A stretch of 64,000 nt of DNA from Prevotella sp. (GCA_017561825.1 JAFZBK010000068.1:29183-93182), one strand, 5' to 3'; positions 51,382 to 60,634 are shown, counted from the stretch's first letter. Notes: generated by a model not told the origin, from the letters alone. Program-made: numbers and translations.

Positions 51382-52407
51382 ATGAACGAGAACTCAAACA
51401 TAACGATGAAAGATATTGCACGGGAACTGGGTGTTTCCGTAGCTACTGTTTCACGGGCCCTAAAAGACAGTCCTCGTATCAGTCTCCAGCAGCGTGAGCG
51501 AATCAAGTCGTACGCCCGCGAACATAATTTCTATCCGAATATTCTGGCGGAGTCGCTCCGACATAGTAAGGTTTCTTCACCGAAGGTTATCGGGGTGATC
51601 GTACCGCAGATTGCCCACTACTATTTCTCCACCATCTTGTCGGGAATAGAGGAGCAGGCACGGGTGCGGGGCTATCGTATCATGGTGGCACAGAGTGAGG
51701 AGCGTTACGACCGTGAGGTGCGCATCTGCGAATCGTTCATGGAGAACCGTGTTTGTGGAATCATCGTCTCACAGGCAAAGGACACCGTAGTGTACGATCA
51801 TTTCAAGAAGTTGATCAACAGTCATGTACCTTTGGTATTCTACGACCGTATCTGTACGGCCATCAATACCAACCGCGTGGTGGTGGATGATTACATGGGT
51901 GCTTTTACGGCTGTTACCCATCTCATACAAACAGGTTGTAAGCGCATTGCTTTCTATGGCTCGCCGATGCAGCTGGAGATCTCGAAGAACCGCTATAACG
52001 GCTATGTGGATGCGCTGCTGAAGAACGGGATGCGGCCCGATGACAGTCTGCGCCTTTTCTGTGATAACCGTATGGAGGCAGAGAAGATCACTCCTGAAAT
52101 CCTATCGCGTGAAGACCGTCCCGATGCTTTCTTTGCCGTGAATGATGATACGGCTATAGGTATTCTCTATACAGCGAAACGTATGGGATTTCATGTTCCT
52201 AATGATATCAGTATCTGCGGATTTACCAATGGTGAGCGTGCTATTGCCTGTGAACCGATGCTGACTACGGTAGAACAGCGGGGACACATGGTAGGCGAGG
52301 AGGCAGTGGATATTCTGGTGAATCTTGTGGAGGGTGTTACCCCGATTGACAAGGTAGTCAAGAAAGTTGTCCGTACCCGTTTGGTGGTACGAGGTACAAC
52401 GAGGTAG
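51382..52407 (+). CDS. LacI-family transcriptional regulator
   Basis: 341 residues. The HTH at about 7-30 (TMKDIARELGVSVATVSRAL) and hinge (about 31-60) precede a periplasmic-binding-like ligand domain (PKVIGVIVPQIAHYYFSTIL, GIIVSQAKD, AVTHLIQTGCKRIAFYG, DAFFAVNDDTAIGIL, VEQRGHMVGEEAVDIL). It lies between the sus-type operon and the MFS transporter gene and should sense a maltose-type sugar. The sites at 51288 and 27909 are its probable operators. Confidence 0.93.
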   Translation: MNENSNITMKDIARELGVSVATVSRALKDSPRISLQQRERIKSYAREHNFYPNILAESLRHSKVSSPKVIGVIVPQIAHYYFSTILSGIEEQARVRGYRIMVAQSEERYDREVRICESFMENRVCGIIVSQAKDTVVYDHFKKLINSHVPLVFYDRICTAINTNRVVVDDYMGAFTAVTHLIQTGCKRIAFYGSPMQLEISKNRYNGYVDALLKNGMRPDDSLRLFCDNRMEAEKITPEILSREDRPDAFFAVNDDTAIGILYTAKRMGFHVPNDISICGFTNGERAIACEPMLTTVEQRGHMVGEEAVDILVNLVEGVTPIDKVVKKVVRTRLVVRGTTR

Positions 52408-52452
52408 ATGTGGAATGAGGAATGTGGAATGAGGAATGTGGAATGTGGAATG
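52407..52452 (+). repeat. GGAATGTGGAATGA word array
   Basis: Six GGAATG words, alternating GTGGAATG and AGGAATG, follow the LacI stop and end 30 bp before the MFS start. Confidence 0.65.
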
Positions 52453-52481
52453 ATTATTAATTATACTAAAAACGAGATATT

Positions 52482-53789
52482 ATGAAAGTAAAACCAGATT
52501 TAGGCTTTTGGCCATTATGGAACCTGAGCTTTGGATTCTTTGGTGTGCAGATTGCGTATGCACTGCAGAGTGCGAACATTTCGCGAATCTTCAGGACATT
52601 GGGTGCTGATCCCCATTCACTGAGTTTCTTCTGGATCCTCCCGCCGCTGATGGGAATACTTGTGCAACCGATTGTCGGAACGCTGTCTGACAAGACCTGG
52701 TGCCGTTGGGGCCGTCGTATACCTTATTTATTTATAGGTGCTGCCGTGGCCGTGGCCGTGATGTGTCTTTTACCGAATTCGGGATCATTAGGACTGAGCA
52801 TCTCGGCAGTGATGATCTTCGGCTTGTTGATGTTGATGCTGTTGGATACCAGTATCAACATGGCCATGCAACCGTTCAAGATGCTGGTGGGTGACATGGT
52901 GAACGAGAAGCAGAAGGCAAAGGCTTACTCCATCCAGTCGTTCCTGTGCAATGCCGGCTCGGTAGTAGGCTTCCTTTTCCCGTTTGTCTTTACCTGGCTC
53001 GGACTGAAGAACGTGGCTCCAGAAGGTATCGTACCCGATTCTGTGATCTGGTCGTTCTATGTCGGGGCAGCCATCCTTATTCTTTGTGTGATCTATACCA
53101 CGCTGAAAGTGAAGGAGTGGCCACCGCAAGAGTATGCGATGTACAACGGAGAACTGAAGAAAGAGAAAGGTGGTAACTGGATTACCCTGTTGAAGAATGC
53201 TCCCTCCACTTTCTGGAAGGTTGGTCTTGTACAGTTCTTCTGCTGGGCTGCACTGCTGTACATGTGGACGTATGTTGTTGATGCCGTTTCCGAGACCGTA
53301 TGGGGAACCACTGATTCTGCCTCGGCTGCTTATCAGGAAGCAGGAAACTGGACGGGTGTGCTCTACGCCATCCAGGCTATGGGTAGTGTGGTGTGGGCCA
53401 CCATCCTACCGCGATTCAAGAACACGAAGGTTGCCTATGCCGTGAGCTTGCTCATTGGCGGTATCGGCTTCGCGCTGATCCCGTTTGTGCCGAACCAGTA
53501 CGGACAGATCATCCCGTTCCTGCTCATCGGCTGTGCTTGGGCTGCCATGCTGGCTATGCCGTTCACCTTTGTCACGAATGCCCTTCAGGGTTACGGTCAT
53601 ATGGGTGCCTATCTGGGCTTGTTCAACGGCACGATTTGTCTGCCGCAGATCGTTGCAGCCCTGTGTGGCGGAATGGTGTTCAGATTGGTTGGCGGTCATC
53701 AGAGCACGATGATGATCGTGTCGGGTGTACTGTTGATTATCGGCGCACTTTGTGTGACAGGTATCAAACCGACGAACAAGGAGAGTTGA
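52482..53789 (+). CDS. MFS sugar transporter, SLC45/GPH-like
   Basis: 435 residues with 12 predicted membrane helices. Landmarks are GFFGVQIAYALQSANISRIFRTLG, LPPLMGILVQPIVGTLSDKTWCRWGRRIPYL (MFS loop 2-3 signature DxxxxRxGRR) and a similar region in the second half. Proteins of this type next to sus-like genes carry maltose or maltooligosaccharides across the inner membrane. Being downstream of LacI suggests co-regulation. The stop codon lies in the stem of a terminator-like hairpin. Confidence 0.9.
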   Translation: MKVKPDLGFWPLWNLSFGFFGVQIAYALQSANISRIFRTLGADPHSLSFFWILPPLMGILVQPIVGTLSDKTWCRWGRRIPYLFIGAAVAVAVMCLLPNSGSLGLSISAVMIFGLLMLMLLDTSINMAMQPFKMLVGDMVNEKQKAKAYSIQSFLCNAGSVVGFLFPFVFTWLGLKNVAPEGIVPDSVIWSFYVGAAILILCVIYTTLKVKEWPPQEYAMYNGELKKEKGGNWITLLKNAPSTFWKVGLVQFFCWAALLYMWTYVVDAVSETVWGTTDSASAAYQEAGNWTGVLYAIQAMGSVVWATILPRFKNTKVAYAVSLLIGGIGFALIPFVPNQYGQIIPFLLIGCAWAAMLAMPFTFVTNALQGYGHMGAYLGLFNGTICLPQIVAALCGGMVFRLVGGHQSTMMIVSGVLLIIGALCVTGIKPTNKES

Positions 53790-53815
53790 AAAACTTCAAC
53801 TTTTTAATTTTTCAA
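53784..53815. terminator. Terminator-like hairpin after the MFS gene
   Basis: AGTTGAA (53784-53790), loop AAAC, TTCAACT (53795-53801), then TTTTAATTTTTC. The MFS stop TGA is part of the left arm. A T-rich tract with CAATTT/CAACTT words follows to 53832, where the convergent chromate transporter gene ends. Confidence 0.6.
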
Positions 53816-53827
53816 TTTCTCAACTTT

Positions 53828-54403
53828 TCAATATAGTAAAATTAGTCCTGCTACTGCGCAATAAGCAATCATCCTGATAGGATTGATCTTGAAGAACTTG
53901 GTACCGATAAACGTGGCAACGAACAGGAAACAACTGATCCAGAACTGCCACGGATTGGTGCTGGGAGTAGAGAAGTTCTCGGGAGTCATCAGCATCAGGG
54001 TGGCTGCAGCCAGCAGACCAACCACAGCAGGACGCAATCCCATGAAGACGCTGTTCACCAACGGCGTCTTCATGTATTTCATGAACATCTTACTGATCAG
54101 GATCATCAGGATCAGCGAGGGCAGTACCAACGCAAAAGTGGCGGTCACACTGCCCAGGATGGCCATGGGGGTACTGTATCCAGCGTTCATCACTGCCGTA
54201 TAGCCGCAGTAGGTGGCGGAGTTGATGCCCACCGGACCTGGGGTCATCTGACTGATAGCCACGATATCGGTGAATTCAGCGGTGTTCATCCAATGCCAAT
54301 GATATACCACCTCGTTCTGGATAAGCGAGAGCATGCCGTAGCCGCCACCGAAACCAAAGAGTCCGATCTCGAAGAAGGTGATGAACAGATACAGGTAAAT
54401 CAT
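53828..54403 (-). CDS. chrA: Chromate transporter, half-size ChrA, second
   Basis: 191 residues, about five to six hydrophobic segments, with the ChrA motif FFEIGLFGFGGGYGMLSLIQNEVV at the N-terminus and ISQMTPGPVGINSATYCGY (PGPxGxN). It is a short-chain ChrA that needs its partner (54416-54958) to form one transporter. Gap between the two genes is 12 bp. The substrate may be chromate or sulfate; in Bacteroidetes the physiological substrate is uncertain. Confidence 0.92.
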   Translation of the reverse strand: MIYLYLFITFFEIGLFGFGGGYGMLSLIQNEVVYHWHWMNTAEFTDIVAISQMTPGPVGINSATYCGYTAVMNAGYSTPMAILGSVTATFALVLPSLILMILISKMFMKYMKTPLVNSVFMGLRPAVVGLLAAATLMLMTPENFSTPSTNPWQFWISCFLFVATFIGTKFFKINPIRMIAYCAVAGLILLY

Positions 54404-54415
54404 AGGCCGCTTCGT

Positions 54416-54958
54416 TTATTCTGTAGGTTGCACGTATTGACCATAGACATATCCACCCAGTCCGGCTATCAGGATGATAAGGATCGGTGAGACCCCTAGT
54501 GCCCAGATAGCCAAGGCACCAACAATAGGAATCCAGCAGTTCGACAGGTTGATCTTCGCACTCTTGGCGAGGTTAAAGGTGGGAACGGCTATAAGGGCCA
54601 CCACGGCAGGACGGATCCCGCGGAAGATGGCTGCCACCACCTTGTTGTCTTGGAACTGATGGAAGAACATCGCAATGAGAAGGATGATGAAGAATGAGGG
54701 CAGTGCTGTGGCAAGTGCCGCACACATTGCCCCGTTTTTCTTCCTTAACTTATAGCCGATGAAGGTACTGATGTTGATGGCGAAGACGCCAGGACAACTC
54801 TGCGCAACAGCAATGAGGTCGAGCAGTTCTTCCTTCTTCAACCATCCGTGTTTATCGACCACCTCTGTCTCAATAATAGGAATCATGGCATAGCCACCTC
54901 CGAAGGTGACCAAGCCGATCTTGAAGAATGTTTGAAACAGATCTCGATAAAGGTTCAT
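54416..54958 (-). CDS. chrA: Chromate transporter, half-size ChrA, first
   Basis: 180 residues with FFKIGLVTFGGGYAMIPIIETEVVDKHGWL and VAQSCPGVFAINISTFIGYKL, matching the N-terminal half of ChrA. It pairs with the following 191-residue gene, probably in antiparallel orientation, as split ChrA pairs do. It lies 23 bp downstream of purL on the same strand and may be read from the purL promoter. Confidence 0.92.
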   Translation of the reverse strand: MNLYRDLFQTFFKIGLVTFGGGYAMIPIIETEVVDKHGWLKKEELLDLIAVAQSCPGVFAINISTFIGYKLRKKNGAMCAALATALPSFFIILLIAMFFHQFQDNKVVAAIFRGIRPAVVALIAVPTFNLAKSAKINLSNCWIPIVGALAIWALGVSPILIILIAGLGGYVYGQYVQPTE

Positions 54959-54981
54959 GCAGCGATGATATTATCTGAGTA

Positions 54982-57900
54982 TTATTTGCCTTGATGAGCT
55001 TCCACCCAACGACGGGCATTGATGAAGGCCTCGATCCATGGCGTTACCTCATCCTGAAGACGGTCGGCAGGATACCAAGCATTCTGCCAGGGGAAGATAG
55101 CGCGTTCCAGGTGGGGCATCATGGCCAGATGACGACCGTCGGCTGAGCAGATGCCAGCTACGTTATAGTCGGATCCGTTAGGATTGCCGGGATAGCCATC
55201 GTAACTATACTTCGCAATGATATTATACTCGCTTTCCGCCTTTGGCAGATGGAACTTTCCTTCTCCGTGAGCTACCCACAAGCCCAGTTTGTTACCGCTC
55301 AGACTGCCGAACATCACACTGTTGTTCTGCGGAATGTCCAAAGTGAGGAATGCGCTCTCGAACTTATGTGAGTCGTTGTGCAGCATCTTCGCATCTGTAT
55401 TACCTGTGAGACCCAGTTCCACCATCAGCTGACAACCGTTGCAGATACCCAGCGAAAGGGTATCCTCGCGGGCATAGAACTTATCCAGTGCTTCCTTGGC
55501 CTTCGGGTTGAACAGGAAGGCACCGGCCCATCCCTTGGCAGAGCCGAGCACATCACTGTTGGAGAAGCCGCCGCAGAACACGATCATATTAATCTCTTCC
55601 AGTGTCTCACGACCGCTGATGAGGTCGGTCATCATCACGTCTTTCACGTCGAAGCCAGCCAGATACAGACTATAGGCCATCTCGCGCTCACCATTGGTTC
55701 CCTTCTCGCGGATGATGGCGGCCTTAGGACGCACAGCGGGAATCTCGCCGTATTGTGACAGATTGCCGGTGAAATCCTTGTTGAACTTCATCTCTATCGG
55801 CTGGTGCTTGTAGTTCTTGAAACGTTCGGCAGCACAGCCATGGAAGCTCTGCTTGCGGTCAAGCAGGTAGGAGGTCTTGTACCACACATCGCGCAGTGTG
55901 TCGATATCGAAGGTATGCTCCTGTTCATCCTTCTTGATGACGAGCGTACGGTTGTCGGGAGTGGGATAACCGATCTTGGCGAAGCCGATGCCAGCATCCT
56001 CCAGGAACTCCTTCAGTTCGAACTTATGCTCATCTGACACCTGAATGATCACACCAGGATTCTCAGCGAAGAGGTTCTTGATGATATCACCTCCCGCTAA
56101 GTTATGCAGGTTGATATGCATACCACCCTGGGTATTGGCGAAGCACATCTCCAACAAGGTGGTGATCATACCACCAGCAGAGATGTCATGACCTGCCATG
56201 ATCCAACCGCGATTGATCAGTTCCTGAATAGCCTCGAAGCAGTCGGCGAAATACTCTGCGTTCTTCACCGTCGGCACATCACTGCCTACCTTCCCTAAGC
56301 TCTGTGCGAAGGCACTACCGCCTAATCGCTGTTCATCAAAGGAGAAGTCGATATGGTAAAGCGAGCTGTTCTTGTCGTTCACAACCACTGGCGATACCAC
56401 CTTACGGATATCACTAACCTCACCGCCAGCACTAACGATAACTGTTCCCGGAGAGATGATCTTCTCGCCGTTGGGATATTGCTGACTCAGTGAGAGGGAG
56501 TCCTTACCGGTAGGCACATTCACATGCAGGGCGCAGCAGAAATCACTCAATGCCTCCACGGCAGCATACAGACGGGCATCCTCGCCCTCCTGAGAACGAC
56601 AAGGCCACATCCAGTTAGCGCTCAGTGAGATGCTTTCCAATCCTTCGTCAAGGGGAGCCCAAACGATGTTCGTCAGAGCCTCGGCAACAGAAAGCACACT
56701 ACCAGCCTCAGGCGAAGCGAGTCCTACCTGTGGGGCGTGTCCCAATGCCGTGGCAATACCTTTCTTTCCTTTATAATCCAGCGCCACCACACCACAGTCG
56801 GATAACGGCAACTGGATCTCACCCTGACACTGCTGACGGGCAATCTTTCCCGTCACGGAGCGGTCAACCTTGTTGGTGAGCCAGTCCTTGCAGGCCACAG
56901 CCTCCAACTGAAGCACCCGCTCAAGGTATTCATCCAGTTTTTCTTGAGCGTATTCCACATCTTGGTATTTGCGCTCCACGGTCTTGTCAACCATCACCGT
57001 CTTGGGCGAATGACCGAACATCTGTGCCACATCCAGGTCGAAGGGCTTCACACCATCACCCTGAACAAACGAGAAATGCGCATCACCAGTGGTCTCACCG
57101 ACAACATACAGCGGAGCACGTTCACGCTCAGCGATGCGTCTTACATGGTCGATATGCTGTTCGTCGATGAGCAGTCCCATACGCTCCTGACTCTCATTGG
57201 CAATGATCTCCTTGGCCGAGAGGGTCTTGTCGCCGATGGGCAGCTTGGTCATGTCAATACGTCCACCGCACTCTTCCACGAGCTCCGAGAGACAGTTCAG
57301 ATGACCGGCGCTGCCATGGTCGTGGATGCTCACCACGGGGTTGTTATCCTCTTCCACCAAGGCACGTACCAGGTTATAGGCACGTTTCTGCATCTCGGGG
57401 TTCGCACGCTGCACGGCATTCAGCTCAATACCGTTGCTGTAACGACCCGTATCTACAGATGACACACTACCACCACCGAGTCCGATGCGGTAGTTATCAC
57501 CACCTACTACGACTACCTTATTCCCTTTCTGCGGTTCCTTCTTCAAGCAGTCGCGCTTGGTACCATAGCCTACACCGCCTGCAAGCATGATCACCTTGTC
57601 GTAAGCGTACTTGGTGGGAGCGGGGGAATTAGTTGTGGGAGTTTCCTGATGCTCGAAGGTAAGCACCGATCCGCAGATCAGTGGCTGACCGAACTTATTA
57701 CCGAAGTCGCTGGCACCGTTCGAGGCCTTGATCAGAATCTGCTCGGGAGTCTGATACAACCACTCGCGAACAGGCAGGATATCTTCCCAGTCGCGTTTTA
57801 ACCCGGTTTTTCCGGAATTTCCAGAATCTCCAGATTCTTTTAGACGAGGATAAGCTGTCATATAAACGGCTGTTCCTGCAATCGGCCAGGATCCTACACC

Positions 57901-58725
57901 ACCGCCCATACGGTCGCGGATCTCACCGCCCGTACCCGTTGAAGCACCGTTGAACGGCTCCACGGTGGTGGGGAAGTTGTGCGTTTCGGCCTTCAGGGAG
58001 ATCACACTCTCAATCTCCTTAACGCGGAACCAGTCGGCTGTGCTCTGATCAGCAGGGGCAAACTGCTCTACAACAGGTCCTTCAGAGAATGCCACATTAT
58101 CCTTATAAGCAGATAAGATCTTGTGCGGATTCTCTGCGGTGGTCTTCTTGATCATGGCGAAAAGGCTCGATTCCTTCTCAACGCCGTCGATGATGAAGGT
58201 GCCACCGAAGATCTTATGACGACAGTGCTCAGAGTTAATCTGGGCGAAGCCGAAGATCTCACTGTCGGTAAGCGGTCGCTTCAGTTCCTTCTCAATCTTA
58301 TGCAGGTATTCAATCTCCTCCGGACTCAGTGCCAGACCTTCTGTCTCGTTGTATTCCTCCAGGTTCTCAACATGCTTGATGGGCTGCGGCTCGATGTTCA
58401 CAGTGAAGATGCGCTGGTTCAAACCCTCGTACATGCGCTGCAGCATCGGATCATGGTCGGCATCCTTGCTCTCCACAGGGAAATACTCCTCGATGCGTGA
58501 GATCCCTTTCAGGTTCATGTTCTGTGTAATCTCCACGGCATTGGTACTCCACGGGGTGATCATCTCACGGCGCGGTCCCACAAAGAAACCCTGCAGTTCA
58601 CTGCCCTCAAGCAGTTCCGCATCTCCATAAAGCCAACATAACTCATTGATTTCCTGTTGATCCAGCTGATGATCAACCTCAGTTGCTATCACACTCTCTG
58701 ACGGAGTCTTAAAGAAAAGAATCAT
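54982..58725 (-). CDS. purL: Phosphoribosylformylglycinamidine synthase
   Basis: 1247 residues, the large single-chain form that converts FGAR to FGAM with glutamine and ATP, fourth step of purine synthesis, in the cytosol. Landmarks are the AIRS-type domains (FGFAQINSEHCRHKIF, KAETHNFPTTVEPFNGASTGTGGEIRD, GGGVGSWP), and a C-terminal class I glutaminase with Cys1095 (LGICNGCQLMVELG) and the His1205/Glu1207 pair (MMPHLERAIFP). A good promoter (58756-58786) stands just upstream. Confidence 0.97.
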   Translation of the reverse strand: MILFFKTPSESVIATEVDHQLDQQEINELCWLYGDAELLEGSELQGFFVGPRREMITPWSTNAVEITQNMNLKGISRIEEYFPVESKDADHDPMLQRMYEGLNQRIFTVNIEPQPIKHVENLEEYNETEGLALSPEEIEYLHKIEKELKRPLTDSEIFGFAQINSEHCRHKIFGGTFIIDGVEKESSLFAMIKKTTAENPHKILSAYKDNVAFSEGPVVEQFAPADQSTADWFRVKEIESVISLKAETHNFPTTVEPFNGASTGTGGEIRDRMGGGVGSWPIAGTAVYMTAYPRLKESGDSGNSGKTGLKRDWEDILPVREWLYQTPEQILIKASNGASDFGNKFGQPLICGSVLTFEHQETPTTNSPAPTKYAYDKVIMLAGGVGYGTKRDCLKKEPQKGNKVVVVGGDNYRIGLGGGSVSSVDTGRYSNGIELNAVQRANPEMQKRAYNLVRALVEEDNNPVVSIHDHGSAGHLNCLSELVEECGGRIDMTKLPIGDKTLSAKEIIANESQERMGLLIDEQHIDHVRRIAERERAPLYVVGETTGDAHFSFVQGDGVKPFDLDVAQMFGHSPKTVMVDKTVERKYQDVEYAQEKLDEYLERVLQLEAVACKDWLTNKVDRSVTGKIARQQCQGEIQLPLSDCGVVALDYKGKKGIATALGHAPQVGLASPEAGSVLSVAEALTNIVWAPLDEGLESISLSANWMWPCRSQEGEDARLYAAVEALSDFCCALHVNVPTGKDSLSLSQQYPNGEKIISPGTVIVSAGGEVSDIRKVVSPVVVNDKNSSLYHIDFSFDEQRLGGSAFAQSLGKVGSDVPTVKNAEYFADCFEAIQELINRGWIMAGHDISAGGMITTLLEMCFANTQGGMHINLHNLAGGDIIKNLFAENPGVIIQVSDEHKFELKEFLEDAGIGFAKIGYPTPDNRTLVIKKDEQEHTFDIDTLRDVWYKTSYLLDRKQSFHGCAAERFKNYKHQPIEMKFNKDFTGNLSQYGEIPAVRPKAAIIREKGTNGEREMAYSLYLAGFDVKDVMMTDLISGRETLEEINMIVFCGGFSNSDVLGSAKGWAGAFLFNPKAKEALDKFYAREDTLSLGICNGCQLMVELGLTGNTDAKMLHNDSHKFESAFLTLDIPQNNSVMFGSLSGNKLGLWVAHGEGKFHLPKAESEYNIIAKYSYDGYPGNPNGSDYNVAGICSADGRHLAMMPHLERAIFPWQNAWYPADRLQDEVTPWIEAFINARRWVEAHQGK

Positions 58726-58755
58726 TGTAATACCTTATTATTATAATTTGGGTGA

Positions 58756-58786
58756 CAAAGTTACGAATAAGTGAGTGAAAAACCAA
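58756..58786 (-). promoter_or_regulatory. Promoter of purL (and probably both chrA genes)
   Basis: Minus-strand TTG (58784-58786), 20 bp, TAACTTTG (58756-58763). The spacer, CACTCACTTATTCG on the coding strand, is duplicated at 58940-58960. Confidence 0.8.
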
Positions 58787-58891
58787 ATTTTGTAGCATCA
58801 AAACAAAGAAAAGCTTGCATTTCATTTGTTGGGATGCTGCAAAATAGGACCGATGGTCCAAATGTATTTGGGTTTTTCCGAGCGGGAGTAA

Positions 58892-58984
58892 GTTCGGCGT
58901 AGCCAAAGTTCGTGAGAAACTTTCGGCGAAGCCAAAGTGCGAATAAGTGAGTGAAAAACGAAATAAGTTCGGCAAAGCCAACAT
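58892..58984. repeat. Promoter-derived and GTTCGGC..GCC repeat units
   Basis: Three units of 18 bp start at 58892 (GTTCGGCGTAGCCAAAGT), 58921 (TTTCGGCGAAGCCAAAGT) and 58967 (GTTCGGCAAAGCCAACAT). Between the second and third lies CGAATAAGTGAGTGAAAAAC (58940-58959), a copy of the purL promoter spacer at 58764-58783. Confidence 0.7.
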
Positions 58985-59111
58985 CCCCAAATCACATTTC
59001 CATAGGTGCCCCATTCTTCCATTATATAACCAACTGATTTGCAACATCTTCTCTTTTTACTGCTTTGTATATTTTCCATAGGTAACTGATACAACTTATC
59101 AAAAATTGCCT

Positions 59112-59119
59112 TATCTTTG
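59112..59119 (+). promoter_or_regulatory. -7 box (TATCTTTG) for the TPR-HTH gene
   Basis: TATCTTTG stands 48 bp before the ATG at 59168. No TTG lies at the expected -33. Confidence 0.45.
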
Positions 59120-59167
59120 TACCCGGATAGTAATAGTTCACGAGAAATCGTGATACGAGCAACAACG

Positions 59168-60634
59168 ATGTTAAAGAGAGCATTGTACATATTTATTATA
59201 AGTGTTCTTCTGATTGCATGTAGTTGGTCACGGCAGAACTCAGATCCCCAGACGGCAGTAGGTTGTCTGGAGCAAGCTGAGACTGCCTTGGCCAATGACA
59301 GTATCCGCTTGGGTGAGACCTTACTGCGTAAGACCATTCGTTTGTCGGAAGAGACTGAAGATTGGCACACCAACTATATTGCCTACCAGCGCTTGGCGGA
59401 AGCCTTGTCGCAGAGCAACCCAGAGGAGGCTTTGCAACTGATGAAGAAAGCCCTGACAGTCTATGAGCAGCATCCTGATGGCGAACGCAATCATGTCATT
59501 CTACTCGACTATGCTGGTACTTACTCCGCACAAGTGGCTTACACTAAAGAGGGTTCATACGACGAGGCACTTGATTTCATCCAACGTGCCTACGACATTG
59601 CAGTGACCCTTCTCCCTCCTTCGGAGGGAAATCGAGAGGGGGGCTCCGATCTGATCTGTCAGACACTTACCAGTATGGCGAATATCGCTTGGGCAAAAGA
59701 AGACTATCGTCAGGCTCTCGACTATGCCCATCAGGCAGAGGCCGCAGCAACAGCAGAACTGAAACCTGGCACCTTACAGGTGCTCGCCCGCAGTTACTTC
59801 GACCTCAACATGCTTGATTCGGCAGAAACCGTCTATCGACAGATTGAGCCAGGAGAAGATGTTCATCTGGCTTATATCGTACAGAGCAACCTCGCCAAGA
59901 TTGCACTTCGACGGATGGGAGCCTTAAAGGTGGAGGATGACATCGATGATGCTTTCGAGCAAATAGAAAGTTTCTACTACAAGGCGCTTGAACAAAAGGA
60001 TCAGTACTATCAGGAGTCGTTGCGCCAGGAAATGGAGAATCAGCAACTCGATTACCAGTCAAAGATGTACGCACGTACACTCCTTCTTACACTGATTGCA
60101 TCGCTCATCGTTATCTCAGCCATCGTGTTAGTGGTTCGTTACAGGATGCGGGCACAACGTCAGAAGCGTGAATTGGAGCAATCGAAACTGGAGAACGAAC
60201 TGCTCATGCAGGAACAGGAGAAACGTCAGCTCCAGCAGGAGGCAGCGCATCAGAAGACCCAGTTGCACCAGGCAAACGAGGTGGTGGCTTTCTTGCAAGA
60301 CTATATCCTTGAACGTTCAGAGGTGATGAAGAAGCTCAGCCAAGGTGGCGATTCGCTCATTAACCTTAGTGAGCACGAATGGAGTGAGATAGAGCGTACG
60401 CTCAACGCCATCGACAACAACCGCTTTGCCAACCTCCGTGAGCAGTATCCCGAGATGCAGGAAGATGACATCCGTCTGTGTATCCTCACCCGTTTGGGAC
60501 TCAGCAACCGCACCATCGGCAACATCTACTGCATCACTATCTCAGCTGTCCAGCATCGCAAGCTGAAGCTGAAGAAGGACGTGTTTGGAGAGAGTAATCC
60601 AGACATCACGCTGGAACAAATACTGAAGAATTGA
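59168..60634 (+). CDS. TPR, transmembrane and HTH sensor-regulator
   Basis: 488 residues from the ATG at 59168 (MLKRALYIF); the longer frame from 59117 is leader. The N-terminus has a lipobox-like LLIAC (Cys18). Periplasmic TPR helices (about 35-290) are followed by a membrane helix (about 303-324), a Gln/Glu-rich coiled coil (about 325-390) and a C-terminal LuxR-like HTH (about 430-488, DDIRLCILTRLGLSNRTIGNIYCITISAVQHRKLKLKKDV). The layout suggests a one-component sensor that carries a signal through the membrane to DNA. Residues LLPPSEGNREGGSDL (about 147-161) derive from a GC-rich palindromic repeat inserted in frame. Confidence 0.78.
   Translation: MLKRALYIFIISVLLIACSWSRQNSDPQTAVGCLEQAETALANDSIRLGETLLRKTIRLSEETEDWHTNYIAYQRLAEALSQSNPEEALQLMKKALTVYEQHPDGERNHVILLDYAGTYSAQVAYTKEGSYDEALDFIQRAYDIAVTLLPPSEGNREGGSDLICQTLTSMANIAWAKEDYRQALDYAHQAEAAATAELKPGTLQVLARSYFDLNMLDSAETVYRQIEPGEDVHLAYIVQSNLAKIALRRMGALKVEDDIDDAFEQIESFYYKALEQKDQYYQESLRQEMENQQLDYQSKMYARTLLLTLIASLIVISAIVLVVRYRMRAQRQKRELEQSKLENELLMQEQEKRQLQQEAAHQKTQLHQANEVVAFLQDYILERSEVMKKLSQGGDSLINLSEHEWSEIERTLNAIDNNRFANLREQYPEMQEDDIRLCILTRLGLSNRTIGNIYCITISAVQHRKLKLKKDVFGESNPDITLEQILKN
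59606..59648 (+). repeat. GC-rich palindromic repeat inside the TPR gene
   Basis: TCCCTCC (59613-59619), loop TTC, GGAGGGA (59623-59629), then AATCGAGAGGGGGGCTCC. It belongs to the family of copies at 641, 12041, 12393 and 29606. Here it lies within a reading frame without disrupting it and codes for the segment PPSEGNREGGSD. Confidence 0.65.

Larger units (their letters stand above)
58726..59167. other. Divergent intergenic region with promoters and repeat units
   Basis: Holds the purL promoter, a second copy of the promoter spacer (58940-58960), three GTTCGGCGTAGCCAAAGT-type units (58892, 58921, 58967) and a -7 box for the TPR gene. The minus-strand frame that spans it is not convincing as a gene. 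Confidence 0.7.

Noticed and set aside
53795-53832. CAATTT/CAACTT tract as a word array before a gene.
   Set aside because: It lies between two convergent stops, not before a start. The first part fits a terminator hairpin with its T-run better.
58822-59373. Minus-strand frame of 183 codons across the purL-TPR intergenic region.
   Set aside because: It covers repeat units, a promoter and the start of the TPR gene, and has no domain or promoter of its own.
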